This document shows, one piece after another, positions 54,215 through 64,000 of a stretch of 64,000 bases of DNA (positions are counted from its first letter, which is position 1; the number at the start of each line of letters is the position of its first letter). Origin of the DNA: Delphinapterus leucas (Eukaryota > Chordata > Mammalia > Artiodactyla > Monodontidae). The stretch covers positions 81,427,362 to 81,491,361 of the forward strand of contig NW_022098076.1 of NCBI RefSeq assembly GCF_002288925.2, read 5' to 3'. A model generated the notes under the pieces. It made no database searches, was not told the origin of the DNA, and saw only the letters and a program-made list of their open reading frames with translations. The position numbers and the translations under genes are program-made.

Positions 54215-54550
54215 GGGATGGTAGTGACAACCTTCCCTGACATTTGATCTGAGAGATAAAAGTGAGGGAAGGAAACTTGTGGATAACTGAAGAACGCTTT
54301 CCAGACAGACAAAGAACAAAGGCAAAGTCTCTAAGATAAGAATGTGCTTAAGGAGTCTGAGAAACAGCTGGGATACCAGTGTGTCTGGAGTGCAATGAGC
54401 CAGGGAGACAGTAAAAGAAGTCAGATGCAGAAGAGGCTCAAGGGTTGGAGCAGGTCGTGTATCACTTTGTAAACGACTGTAAGACCCTGAGTGGTGGAGT
54501 GGCATGATGTGACTTAAGTTTTTGGAAGATCCCTGTGGTGGTGGTGGTGC
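54215..54550 (+). repeat. L2 LINE fragment
   Basis: 'acaaaggcaaagtctctaag', 'gagcaggtcgtgtatcac' and 'gagtggcatgatgtgac' are in L2 order on plus. Confidence 0.65.
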
Positions 54551-54559
54551 TGTGTGTAC

Positions 54560-55105
54560 TTCTCTCTTGCTTCCTGTGGGAGTGAGTCTCCAAAGATGTC
54601 TCACAAAAATCCTTCCCCAACGTGTACACATACATCTCTTTTCATATCAAGAAGTAGAGCCTATTTCCTCTCCCCTTGACTCTGAGCTCTTCTTATGATT
54701 GGCTCTGACAAGAATGCAGGGGATGTGACATCACTGGACTGCTGCCCCCAGACCTAAACAAGATGGATCATTTCTGCTTCCAGCCCCTCGAAACTCAGCA
54801 GCCATGCTATGAGGAGCCCAACGCACATGGAGACACTACAAGGAGGAAAACCATGAGGCTGCGGTCTACAGCCCCAGCTGAGCTCCCAGACAGCAGTTGG
54901 CATGGAGACGCGTCAGCGCCATCTTGGACTTTCCAGCCCAGCCAAGTCCCTAGATGTCTGCAACCCTAGCCAGTATCATACGTAGCTGAAGAGCCACCCA
55001 CCAGAGCCAGTCAATCCACAGAATCATGAGACAATAATACAATAACTGCTGTTTTAAGCCACAAGTTTTAGAGTGATTTGTTATGCAGCTAGAGATAACC
55101 AGAAC
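54560..55105 (+). repeat. MLT1-type LTR (plus strand)
   Basis: 'tatgattggctctgacaagaa', 'acatggagacactacaagg', and the diagnostic end 'gttttaagccacaagtttt' with 'ttgttatgcagctagagataa'. An older subfamily than the reverse copies. Confidence 0.75.
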
Positions 55106-55236
55106 ATTCCCTCTTTCATTTTTTCCCCCTTCCTTCCTTCCTTCCCTCCCTTCTCTTTCTTCTTCCTTTCTTCCTTTCCTACTAACTTTTATTCTTTCTC
55201 TTTTCTCTTTTCTCTTTCTTTCCTCTTCTCTGCCGT
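55106..55236. repeat. Polypyrimidine tract
   Basis: About 130 bases that are almost all C and T on plus, with (CCTT) and (CTTTT) sub-repeats. Mirror-symmetric stretches could adopt a triplex (H-DNA) form. The open frames here are low complexity. Confidence 0.9.
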
Positions 55237-55439
55237 ACAACATCACTGTTTATTCTGCCCTCCTATATTGAGCCCACGTAGAAGGAATACAGGCTACATT
55301 CTTACGTCTAAGGAAATATTTAGTAAGTGAGGGAAATATCTGATTAGACCATGAGAGAGATACCTACCTACATATCAGAGAATAGAAGGAAAAAATTTTG
55401 AGAAAAATATAAACATTTAAATAATGTATTTGTTTCTTT

Positions 55440-55500
55440 TTTTAAAAAAAAAAACCTGAGACATAATTGACATATAACAGCACCCATTTATTAGCCCACA
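55440..55500 (-). repeat. Short L1 3'-end fragment
   Basis: T/A run followed by 'acataattgacatataacag', the reverse complement of an L1 3' terminus. Confidence 0.5.
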
Positions 55501-55509
55501 GTGCTATAT

Positions 55510-56055
55510 AGGTCAGAAGGCACGATGCGGCTGGGGTTTCTGCTAAGAGTCTCAGGGCTGAAATCGATGCATCAGTCAGGTTGAGCTCTAATCTGTGGGC
55601 TCCAGGGAAGAATCCATTTCCAAGCTCATTCAGATTATTGGCAGAATTCAGGTCCTTACAGTTGTGGGACTGAGGTCCCCATTTCCCTGCTGGGCTTTTT
55701 CAGCCAAAGGCTTCTCACAGTTTCTACAAGCTGCCCACATTCCTTGCCTCATGATCACCGCCATCTGCCATCAGCAAGGGTGCATGGAATCCTTTTCCAG
55801 TTTCCAACCTCTTACTTTCTCTTCCGTGATGAGCTGGAGAAACTCTCTGCTTTCAAAGGGCTCATGTGATTAGGTCAAGCCCACTCAGATAATCTCCCTA
55901 CCTTAAGGTCAACTATGCCATATAATGTAATCTAATCATGAGGGTAAAATCCATCATATTCACAGTCCCAGGAACTAGGCAAAGGGTGCACACAGGGCTT
56001 GGTGGAGAGGACCTTGGGGACTGTCTTAGAATTGTGGTGGGCAGTACCACAACTT
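55510..56055 (-). repeat. ERV-L/MaLR-like LTR, diverged
   Basis: 'cagattattggcagaattcag', 'ttccttgcctcatgatcacc', 'catgtgattaggtcaagccc' and 'tcacagtcccaggaactagg' resemble in order the reverse of an old ERV-L-type LTR. The subfamily is uncertain. Confidence 0.5.
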
Positions 56056-57039
56056 TGTAAGTATTAGAGTTTTTAAAGACTTTGCTCTTTGTGGAACAGG
56101 AAGGCTAGACAATTAAGCAGTCTACTTGGACTATGCTTGAGAACTACTTGACTACAAGCTGATATGCAGAGACTTGTTTTTTTGACTGAAGGAGGAAAGA
56201 GGAGAACTTTTGTTTTCATTTGTCTTTGTCAGTGGGTGTCCAAGAGTGGAGGAAGAGACTAAAAGAACAATTCAGCTTGTGCGTCCCCTCACCACCACTG
56301 TGAATTGACTGTGAATCCTGGTCATAGCTCCACACTTGGGAGATAAGTTTGAGTGGCTTTTTAAAAACCTTATTTTTAAATAAAAATTTTATTTTTAAGG
56401 ACTTATCAATGACATTTTATAATCCCAGCTAAGAATAGGAATTGTGAAATTAATTTCTATTTTACCACCTTTTACTCCTGGAAATATTTTTATCAGTTTC
56501 CTTCCTAGAAGTTGCAATGAAATGTTCACCAGCTTATTTTGCTTTATTGCTGATAAATTGCATCCCAAGAAACACATTTCTTTATCTTGTTCATCCAGTT
56601 GTTTAAAGGCATCCTGATGACATTACTGAGCTGCAGACGGCTGCTTCCCATGTACCAGGGACCTTTCTGAAGACTTCAGTTAGTTTCTTTATTTTAAAGA
56701 ACGTCCAGACATCAACAGAGGATAATTACTCCAGTGTAGTCTTTCCAGTAGTAGACATATTACCTAAAAGTAGACAAGAATAATTTTTGCATTAGTGATA
56801 TCTAAGGGTCCAAGTGTTAATGATGTGTTTATGTCAAACTTGCTTCTTGGTCATTCTTTCTAAGAACAGCTTCACTGAACATCGCCTACCCCCTGTCTTT
56901 ATTATTGGGAGAAGCACTGCCATGTGCTCTTGTTGAAAAGAAAATTGTGTCATTGGGTAGAAGACTAAGGATGGAGGTGTAGTCTTGCCCAATCCAGGCA
57001 AAATTCATATTGTAAAGCACATTGGCTTTCTCTTTGTTT
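56056..57039. other. Unrecognised spacer
   Basis: No gene or named repeat. Confidence 0.3.
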
Positions 57040-57312
57040 CTCAAAATAGTTAAGCTTACTCCCACCACAGAGTCTTGGCACATGCTGCTTCCTTTGCCTG
57101 AAATCCTCTTTTCTCATATCTCCAAAGGGCTCAGTGATTTCCATTATTCTGGTGGGTATTTGGGTACCACCTTCTCAAAGAGGCTGTCCTTGACCTTCAT
57201 ATCTAAAGTGATTCCGTGTCGCTGTTTATCATGTTGCCTTATTTCATTTTCTTCATAGCACTTACAACCATCCAAAATCATTGTTCTATGTTTCCTTTGT
57301 AACCTGTCGCTG
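57040..57312 (+). repeat. L2 LINE 3' region
   Basis: 'ttggcacatgctgcttcctttg', 'tgcctgaaatcctctt', 'ccttgaccttcatatctaaag' and 'catagcacttacaaccatcc' match L2 on plus. Confidence 0.75.
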
Positions 57313-58889
57313 AGTGAGACCTTTTCTATTATTTTTAAATAGCTGACTAAGGTTCAAAGCTGAGGACAAATCATTTGTTATATACCCCTGAATTCTAAAA
57401 ATTGCCATAAAATATCAGGGCCGGTCCCTCCCCTGGGTCTAACGAAATAGCTGCAGATATGGCCCTGTTACCCTCAGGAGATGGTGGGAGGAGGTTCTGG
57501 AAAAGGAAGGGAAGGGGGAAAGAGACAGATAGAGAGTCAGGGACCACTGGTCTTGTGTTAATGATGGGAGGTTACTTTGTCCACCCCCACCACCATCCTG
57601 CCTGAACAAGTGACCCTGGAATCTCCAAGAGACTTATTTCTAGAGTTGGGGGTTTTAACTGAGGGGAGACTGGCTCCCTGGAGAGATGACTGACAGAGCT
57701 GCAGAGTGGTTCACCCTAGTGCAACTGTCTGAGTGGAGTGGAGTGTGGTGAGGGAGATACTGTACTCATTTAATAAGTGTTCTGGGGAGCCTGGGGTCAT
57801 CAGAAAACATGGAGAGTATTAACTACTTCTCACTTGGAATTATATGAAGGTAGGATGCTTAATGGAGACGATTGGGCCCAAGGGGTGAGTTTGGGCTGTG
57901 GTCTGGTGTACCTGGTAGAAGTCGTATTTCCCATGGCTCTTAAAGGGCCTGGAAGAGGATTGCGGGGGGGTCTTGTTGCTCCAGGTCAAGGAGCACAGAG
58001 GTTGGAGGAAAGAACAGAGTTTCATTCCTGACCAGGTGACAGGGGAGGTGATGCCCACCTGGAGAGTGTTGGAAGGGCCTGAGTGTCCCAAAACACATGT
58101 CCACAGTTGATGTTGAGACCCCATCACTTACAGACTACTTGGTCTAGCAGATGTGTTCCTAACAAAGATTTATGAAACCAGCTCAGCTCAAAGTAAGATA
58201 TGACAGTGACAGTAGGTTTTAGTACTACACCATCAGCTAGAAGCTTTGTTTGCTTAAAGCAGGATATCTGGTCAATTTCTGGCATTTCTTGATGACTACT
58301 TACTTCATTATTTGGAAGGAATTATGGACATAGTAAGACATGTGTCCAAGATTTTACTGTAGCAGATATGTTTTAAATGTGAAGAAAAGATTCTAAACAG
58401 GAGTATTACTCAAGAGGGAAGGGCATTTCTAAAAGTGCAGGAGGCAGAAAAGGAAGTCTTTAAAACAACCCAAACAGTCCCCCAGGGAGCTCTCCAGTGA
58501 GTGTACATTTTAAAAGGTCATGTACAAAAAATGAATGAGCAAGAGATAACCAAGACTGAAAGTGAAGGGTGTGTTGTGAAAGTGAATGACTGGCCTCAAT
58601 GAACACTTGTGAAAAGTAAAGGAAACAAAAGGCATAATATCTATTCCCAGAACAGAATATGAGGAAAATGGCCCAGAACAATGTTTTGGCAAGACAGTGA
58701 TCATTAGCAGGTAAAAGAGAGGTCAGAATTTCCTTGCCCCTCTCTTCTTTCCATCTCTCTGACCAGGGCCAATGGACAACAAACTAGGTGAGTGTAGAAG
58801 AAGCATTACTGAAAGAGACTTGAATTTTTAATAAATGGATAGATCTATCAAGTTCCTGGATCAAGCAAAGTAAGTATTCAATTCTTGCT
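57313..58889. other. Unrecognised spacer
   Basis: About 1.6 kb of unassigned sequence, purine-rich between 57,480 and 57,540. No gene seen. Confidence 0.3.
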
Positions 58890-59395
58890 GAAGTTATGTA
58901 TGGAGTTTATAAAATTTCTAATTAAAATCCTCATGGCTATATGTTCTCCAAAGCATGTCTTCAAGAATGATTATAGCCGCACAACTCACTATAACTAAAA
59001 TCTGGAAATGATCTAGCAGAATGTATAAATAAATTGTGAGTTCACACAATGCAACACCACACAGCAATGAGAATCAGCAACTGCAAATTACAACACGGAT
59101 GAATTTTGAAAACATAATGTTATGTAAAATAAGCCAGACATAAAATAGTACATACTGTATGGCTCCATATGTATAAAGTTTGAAATCCGGCAAAACCAAT
59201 CTATGCTTTTAGAAGTCAAGATGGTGGCTACCCTTGGGAGGATAAAGACTGGAAGGAGTATTAGGGGCTCTTGATTTGGGAACTGGTTGGGGAAGTACGA
59301 ATTTTGTGAACATTTTAGCGTACACCTGTGATTTGTATACTTTTCTGTGTGAATGGTATACACGAATAAGATGTTTACGTCATCTGCAAGTAAAG
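58890..59395 (+). repeat. Old L1 (L1M-type) 3' region
   Basis: 'gaatgattatagccgcacaac', 'gaatgtataaataaattgtg', 'acataatgttatgtaaaata', 'catactgtatggctccatat' and 'gtgaatggtatacacgaataa' are in the order of an old L1 3' region on plus. Confidence 0.8.
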
Positions 59396-59689
59396 AAACA
59401 TTTCCACGGGATTTTGCTTTAGAGCTTAACCAAGCTCTTCTGAAGTTTATTTGGAAAATTACAATGATAAGTTTGTCTATTAATAATTACAATGATAAGT
59501 ATACTTAAGTATTATGATATAGAGTCAATACATCTTATGTTACATGATAAGAGAATAAGAGAGGGAAGAAAACAAAGAAATATTAGTACATACACACAAA
59601 CATATTCCTAACAAAGTAAGGAGAAAATACTCATGACAATGATGTACTCGTTTCTGTAACTGGTCATGTGATCGTAGCTGGTATTTGTA
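59396..59689. other. AT-rich unrecognised spacer
   Basis: AT-rich, with no feature assigned. A downstream ERV-L LTR might be expected here but none is recognisable. Confidence 0.3.
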
Positions 59690-59968
59690 CTCCCTTCTTC
59701 CACTATCCATTCTGTATTCCTTTTGCCATCAGCAAACACCTCAGCTGGTCATGGTTCTTCACCTGGAGGGGTGACCCAGCTCTTCATTCCTGAAGGATCT
59801 GAGCCAATGGAAGTCTTACCTAGAGTAGATTGTTGTAGTTTCCCATTGACTTTAATCGCTGGGCATGGTAATCCTAAGAGATGTCTTCAGAGAGCTCCTG
59901 TATTCCAGACATACTCTTCCTTACCTCCATTGTGGAGTTTCAGTCCAATTTCCCCTTGGCATTCAGGA

Positions 59969-60220
59969 TCAGTCTCCCCAGCCAACAGTAACTCCCTTCT
60001 TTGCTTGATGATTCAGAAGTACGAGGAGCCCAAAGTGACCAGGTGGCAGTCTTAACTTCCAGTTCAATGAAATAATTGTTCTGTCTGCTGGTGGAGGCAC
60101 TCCTCCCTTTGGAACTAAGGCCTCTAGGCCAGCAGAGCATAACGTCACAGGGACAGGGAACAAAAATTTTGCTAGTGTGTCACCAAGGGTAATAGTGAGT
60201 TGTGCCACTCCCATTTCCAC
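59969..60220 (-). pseudogene. ERV-L dUTPase remnant
   Basis: 'ALVPKGGVPPPADRTII' and 'LRLPPGHFGLLVLLNHQAK' carry the dUTPase-like motif 'LPPGHFGLL'. Its place directly downstream of integrase identifies the element as ERV-L. The 84-codon frame is only part of the domain. The same region occurs in the smaller ERV-L remnant at 36.2-36.6 kb. Confidence 0.8.
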
Positions 60221-60367
60221 CTCTTAATTCCTGGACTCTTGAACCCTGGTTATGGGAGAAACAGCACCATATATTGAGTGTTGGTTCAGAGCATACACAG
60301 CCTTCTGGATAACTAGGTGGCTAGGGATTGCCACCTAGCTAGTGCTGTAACTGCATCTTCAAAAACC

Positions 60368-60880
60368 TTACAACATTGCCATCAAGTCAGCTGTTTCAGG
60401 ATGGTGAGGAACATGGTTAAACCAATGAATTCTATGAGCCTGGGCCCACTGATGCACTGCACTTGCTGTGAAGTGTGTTCTTTGATCAGAAGCAATGTTG
60501 TGTGGGGTACCATGACAGTAGAAAAGGCATTCTATAAGTTCACAGATGGTAGTTTGGCAGAAGTATTGCATGTAGGGAATCTATATCCAGAGTAAAAGTC
60601 TATTCCATTGAGAACACAAAAAATGTCCCCTCTATGATGGAAGTAGTCCAATATAATCAACCCGTCACCAGGTAGCTGGCTGAACATCTCAGGGAATGGT
60701 ACCATATTGGGTAAAGAGCTGGCCTCTGCTGCTGGCAGATTGGGCAGTCAGCAGTGGCCAAAGCCAGATCAGCTGTGGTGAGTGGAAGCCCATATCCTCT
60801 TTCCTTGTTAACATGGCCACTTTTCCATTAGGTTATGACAGGGGTAGCTGGGGAATGAGGCTGACTGGTATTCACAGGAT
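60368..60880 (-). pseudogene. ERV-L integrase remnant
   Basis: The zinc-binding CC part is visible as 'CPICQQQRP' near 60,750. The catalytic-core part at 60,571-60,368 has 'HGTPHNIASDQRTHF', with the core D, and 'HHPETADLMA', with the core E region. Stops separate the zinc-binding domain from the core, so no integrase can be made. Confidence 0.78.
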
Positions 60881-61518
60881 GGGTCATCCTTTCCACTGCA
60901 TTATTAAAATCCTCCTCTGCTGAGGTACGCTTTGGTGAGCATTCACGTGGGACACAAACATCTTCACATTTTTTGCTCATTCAGAGAAGACTACCCACAA
61001 ACATCTTCTCCAAATTTCCTTGTCATCAGTTTTCCCACCATGTTCCTTCTGTGTCCCTGACCATCCAGCCAAACCAATGCCTACCGCCCATGAATTGGAA
61101 TACAGTCTCACATCTGGCCATTTCTCCTTCCAAGCAAAGTGAACAACCAGGTGCACTGCTCAAAGTTCTGCCCACTGGGAGGGTTTCCCTTTACTACCTT
61201 CCTTCCTGGATGTCCCAGAGAGGGGCTGTAATGCTGCAGATTCCACTCTGGGGTGGTGCCCAAATCTTCTCTTCCTCTGCCAACTGATAGTGAGGACTCA
61301 CCATGAGGTGCAGGCTGGGAGAGAGAAGACAGCATAGCAAGAGTGGGGACCATGGGAATTTTGGCCACTTCTTCATGTAACTTACTTATGCCTTTAGGGC
61401 ATGCTCAGGCCCCATCACATCTATGCCACTTCCATTTGATGATGGAGTGTTGCTGTGTACACCCAACTTTATGGCTTAGTGGGTCACATAAAACCCAGTT
61501 CATGATGGGGAGGGCAGG

Positions 61519-61838
61519 TCACATGGTAACTTGGTGGCCCATGGTTAAGCGTTCGGTCTCTGCTAAGGACCAATAGCAGGGCACAAGATGCTTCTCAAAA
61601 GGGGAGTAGTTATTTGCAGAGGATGGCAGGACTTTGCTCCAAAAGTTTGAGGGCTTGAGCTGTGATTCATCTGTAGAGGTCTGCCTAAGTAACCTTTCTG
61701 CCACTGATACTTCAAGCACCATTGGATCTGCTGGATCCTATAGCTCAAGTGGCAACATAGCTTGCATAAAAGCCTAAACCTGTTGCAGAGTCTTCTCTGG
61801 TTCTGGGCCCTTTCCCAAACCAGCAGCTTTTGGGTCAC
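61519..61838 (-). pseudogene. ERV-L RNase H remnant
   Basis: 'MVLEVSVAERL' and 'WSKVLPSSANNYSPFEKHL', with 'LAETERLTMGHQVTM' (61,722-61,519), have the pattern of the tether/RNase H part of a class III pol. It is interrupted relative to the RT frame, and an overlapping frame (61,838-61,563) carries neighbouring pieces. Confidence 0.7.
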
Positions 61839-61986
61839 TCAGTAAATGAGCCTGAGTATCATGGAAATATGCTGCCTCCAAAATCTAAAGGGGCCCACTA
61901 AGTGTTGTGCTACTTTTTTTGGATGTAAGAGGGGCCAGAGGAAACAAATTATTCTTTACCTTAGAAGGGATATCTTGACATACTCC

Positions 61987-62437
61987 TCACCACGGGACCC
62001 CTAGAAATTTCACTGAGCTAGAAGCCTTCCAAATTTTCTTTGGATTTATTTCCCACCCTTTGACATGCAAATGTATTACCAATGTATCTAGAGTAGTTGC
62101 TAATTCTTGTTCACTAGATCCAATCAGCATAATGTCATCAATGTAATGGACCATTGTGATGTCTTGTGGAAGAAAAAGGTGATCGGAGTAAATTATAATA
62201 TAGGGCTGGAGAGTTGATATACCCCTGAGGTAGGACAATGACTGTGTATTGCTGGCCTTGACAGCTGAAAGCACACTTGTAGAGAGGGAAGGGAGAAAAA
62301 GCATTTGCCAGATCAATAGCTACGCACCAGATACTACCAGGGGATGTGTTAATTTGCTTAAGCGATGAAATTATGTCTGGTATAGCAGTTGTAATTGGAG
62401 TCACCACCTGGTTAAGCTTACAGTAATCCACTGTCAT
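61987..62437 (-). pseudogene. ERV-L reverse-transcriptase remnant
   Basis: Fingers and palm of a retroviral RT are spread over two frames. One frame (62,437-62,138) has 'MTVDYCKLNQVVTPI' and '[16 protein letters not shown]'. The other (62,316-61,987) has the catalytic 'YIDD' encoded at 62,145-62,134 and 'VKFLGVPW'. The frame change lies between about 62,320 and 62,140. The YIDD residues survive, but no continuous polymerase frame does. Confidence 0.85.
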
Positions 62438-62829
62438 CTCTAAGATCTATCTGTCTTCTGCACAAACCGAATAGGCGAGTTGAATGAGGATGTGGTGGGA
62501 ATCACCTCCTCTGCATCTTTCACGTCCTTGTTGGTGGCACAGATCTCTGTAATCCCTCTAGGGATGTGGTATTGCTATTGGTTTATTATTTTTCTAAGTA
62601 GAGGCAGTTCTAATGGCTTCTTCTTGGCCTTTCCCACCATAATGGCCCTCACTCCACAGGTCAGGGAACCAATGTGGAGATTCTGCCAGCTGCTGGTTAT
62701 GTCTACTGTAATTATGCATTCTGGAACTGGGGAATAACCACAGAATGGGCTCAGGAATGCCCTGGCCCCACTGTGAAACATACCTGAACTTAAACCTCCA
62801 TTGATCATGTGACCTCCTTAAGCCCTTAC

Positions 62830-62960
62830 TCTAACTTGTGGACCACAGTGCCATTTTGGGTCTCCTGGGATCAGTGTTAGTTCAGAGCCAGTGTCCAGCA
62901 GTCCCCCAAAAGATCTGATTATTTCTATTTCCCCAATGTACCATTACCCTGGTAAAAACT
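62830..62960 (-). pseudogene. ERV-L protease remnant
   Basis: The minus-strand translation contains 'LLDTGSELTLIPGDPKW', with the aspartic-protease active-site triad D-T-G encoded at 62,895-62,887. The surrounding retroviral protease is partial and broken. A connecting segment at 62,808-62,575 leads towards the reverse transcriptase. Confidence 0.75.
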
Positions 62961-63457
62961 CATTGGTCCCTTTCAAGTAGGCTGGAGAAAAGTTAACGGT
63001 ATAAATTTTTGGCAGTGTACCAGGGTCTTTCTCCAGGGGATGCAGCCTCTCCTTCATTCAAGGGGCTCTGGGTCTGTAAACTGGCTCAAGTCTGGGAATT
63101 GACTGAGGGGCTGTAACTCTATATTTGTATAATTCAGGTTAGACTTTTGTTCTCCTAACCTAGAACTTTTCTGCTTATACAGATCAAATAAGAATTTAGA
63201 AGCCTTCCCATCTATTTTATTTCTAGAAATGCCATGATTAACTAGCCAACACCATGGATCTGTATGAGTCAGACTATTCTGAATGCTGCTTTCATTCTGT
63301 GGTCAATACAGCAACCACTTCCACCTTGCCCTTGTCCGTCGAGTGCTGACACTTGACCCCTGCCATACAATTACTCCCACTGCGTTCAGATTTCCCAACT
63401 AAGTGATCACAGTTCCCATTGTAACTGAGAAGTGTGATCACAGAGCTCTTCAAGGAT

Positions 63458-63718
63458 GCTCCCCTGGGAACCCTCCTACACTGTTGGAGGCAATGTAAAT
63501 TGGTACAGCCACTATGGAGAACAGTATGGAGGTTCCTCAAAAAACTAAAAATAGAGCTGCCATATGATCCTGCAATCCCACTACTGGGCATATATCTGGA
63601 GAAAACCATAATTCAAAAAGACACATGCATCCCAATGTTCATTGCAGCATTTTTTACAATAGCCAAGACATGGAAGCACCCTAGATGTCCATGGACAGAT
63701 GAATGGATACAGAAGACA

Positions 63719-63756
<38 letters not shown>

Positions 63757-64000
63757 TATATGTGTGTGTGTGTCTGTGTGTATATATGTGTGTGTGTGTA
63801 TATATATATATGTGTGTATACACACACACACACACACATACACAATGGAATACTACTCAACCATAAAAAAAAGAATGAACTAATTCCATTTGCAGCAATA
63901 TGGATGGACCTAGAGATTATCATACTAAGTGAAGTAAGTCAGGAAGAGAAAGACAAACACCATATGACATCACTTATATGTGGAATCTAAAAAAAATGAT
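63458..64000 (+). mobile_element. L1 3' region with internal dinucleotide expansion, cut by the window end
   Basis: Starts within ORF2 ('ccctcctacactgttggagg') and runs to the last base. The 95-codon frame at 63,434-63,721 has '[20 protein letters not shown]' and '[18 protein letters not shown]'. After the dinucleotide block the coding resemblance resumes ('AIWMDLEIIILSEVSQEEKD'). The 3'UTR and tail lie outside the window. Confidence 0.92.
63720..63842. repeat. Compound (TA)n(TG)n(TA)n(TG)n(CA)n microsatellite
   Basis: About 120 bases of alternating purine/pyrimidine sequence inside the L1, at the point where other L1 copies have only a short 'cacatatatacaatgg'. TG blocks followed by a CA block form an inverted repeat. 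Z-DNA- or cruciform-prone, and almost certainly length-variable. Confidence 0.95.

Larger units (their letters stand above)
59690..63457 (-). mobile_element. ERV-L internal region (class III endogenous retrovirus), no LTRs seen
   Basis: About 3.8 kb on the minus strand with recognisable protease, RT, RNase H, integrase and dUTPase regions in genome order. A dUTPase domain after integrase is the mark of class III ERV-L elements. The right edge meets an L1 fragment at about 63,458, and the left edge fades near 59,690. Neither LTR is recognisable, and gag is absent or beyond recognition. Many stops and frameshifts make this an inert fossil. Confidence 0.8.

Noticed and set aside
59690..63457. 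Possible intact retroviral pol
   Set aside because: Frame changes and stops lie within or between the RT, RNase H and integrase pieces, and no LTRs were found.
1..64000. CRISPR array, operon, rRNA or prophage-like systems
   Set aside because: Direct repeats with uniform spacers, ribosomal RNA motifs and compact gene order are all absent. The DNA is clearly vertebrate.

Overview
This is nuclear DNA from a placental mammal, most likely a cetacean (whale or dolphin). The evidence is fifteen tRNA-derived SINEs of the CHR type, which cetaceans share with hippos and ruminants, plus mammalian L1, L2, MIR, MLT1/MaLR and ERV-L remnants and one CpG island. I saw no BovB or Bov-tA element, which argues against a ruminant. 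There is no operon, CRISPR array, rRNA gene or functional tRNA gene, and I find no intact protein-coding gene. Nearly all long open frames are SINE or L1 sequence, antisense shadows, or stop-poor GC-rich DNA.

The one gene-like signal is the CpG island at about 7.13-8.6 kb. On the minus strand it has GC boxes, a TATA-like GATAAA, a candidate non-coding first exon carrying a (CGG)7/(CCG)7 run, and a GTGAGT splice donor at 7,646. The inferred gene runs leftward out of the window. Its coding exons are not visible, so I do not name it.

Layout: 0-7 kb is intron-like DNA with L2-type and other ancient repeats. 7.1-8.6 kb is the CpG island. 9-18 kb holds L2, MIR, MLT1 and SINE layers, including a 1.9-kb L2 cut up by later insertions. 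17.6-19.0 kb is a three-layer nest (SINE in L1 in MLT1). 19.2-20.1 kb is an old L1. 20.25-20.73 kb is a solo LTR with a second, inverted copy at 38.58-39.06 kb. 21-35 kb is mostly quiet, with L2, MIR, L1, SINEs and a palindromic MITE at 32.33-32.50 kb. 35.5-37.8 kb is an internally deleted ERV-L provirus with both LTRs. 42.0-47.4 kb is a nearly full-length, inactivated L1 on the minus strand. 52.6-53.6 kb is an inverted L1 fragment. 53.6-56.1 kb is a run of LTRs. 59.7-63.5 kb is a degenerate ERV-L pol region on the minus strand with recognisable protease, reverse transcriptase, RNase H, integrase and dUTPase parts. 63.5-64 kb is an L1 3' region with a large dinucleotide expansion, cut by the window end.

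The elements do not form a working system. They record insertions of different ages around one candidate promoter. The points most worth a second look are that promoter and its 5'UTR repeat, the inverted LTR pair, the two ERV-L remnants, a possible SINE/L1 chimera, and four L1 copies that show one microsatellite seed at different stages. Repeat names come from pattern recognition without a database search, and the edges of old repeats are approximate.
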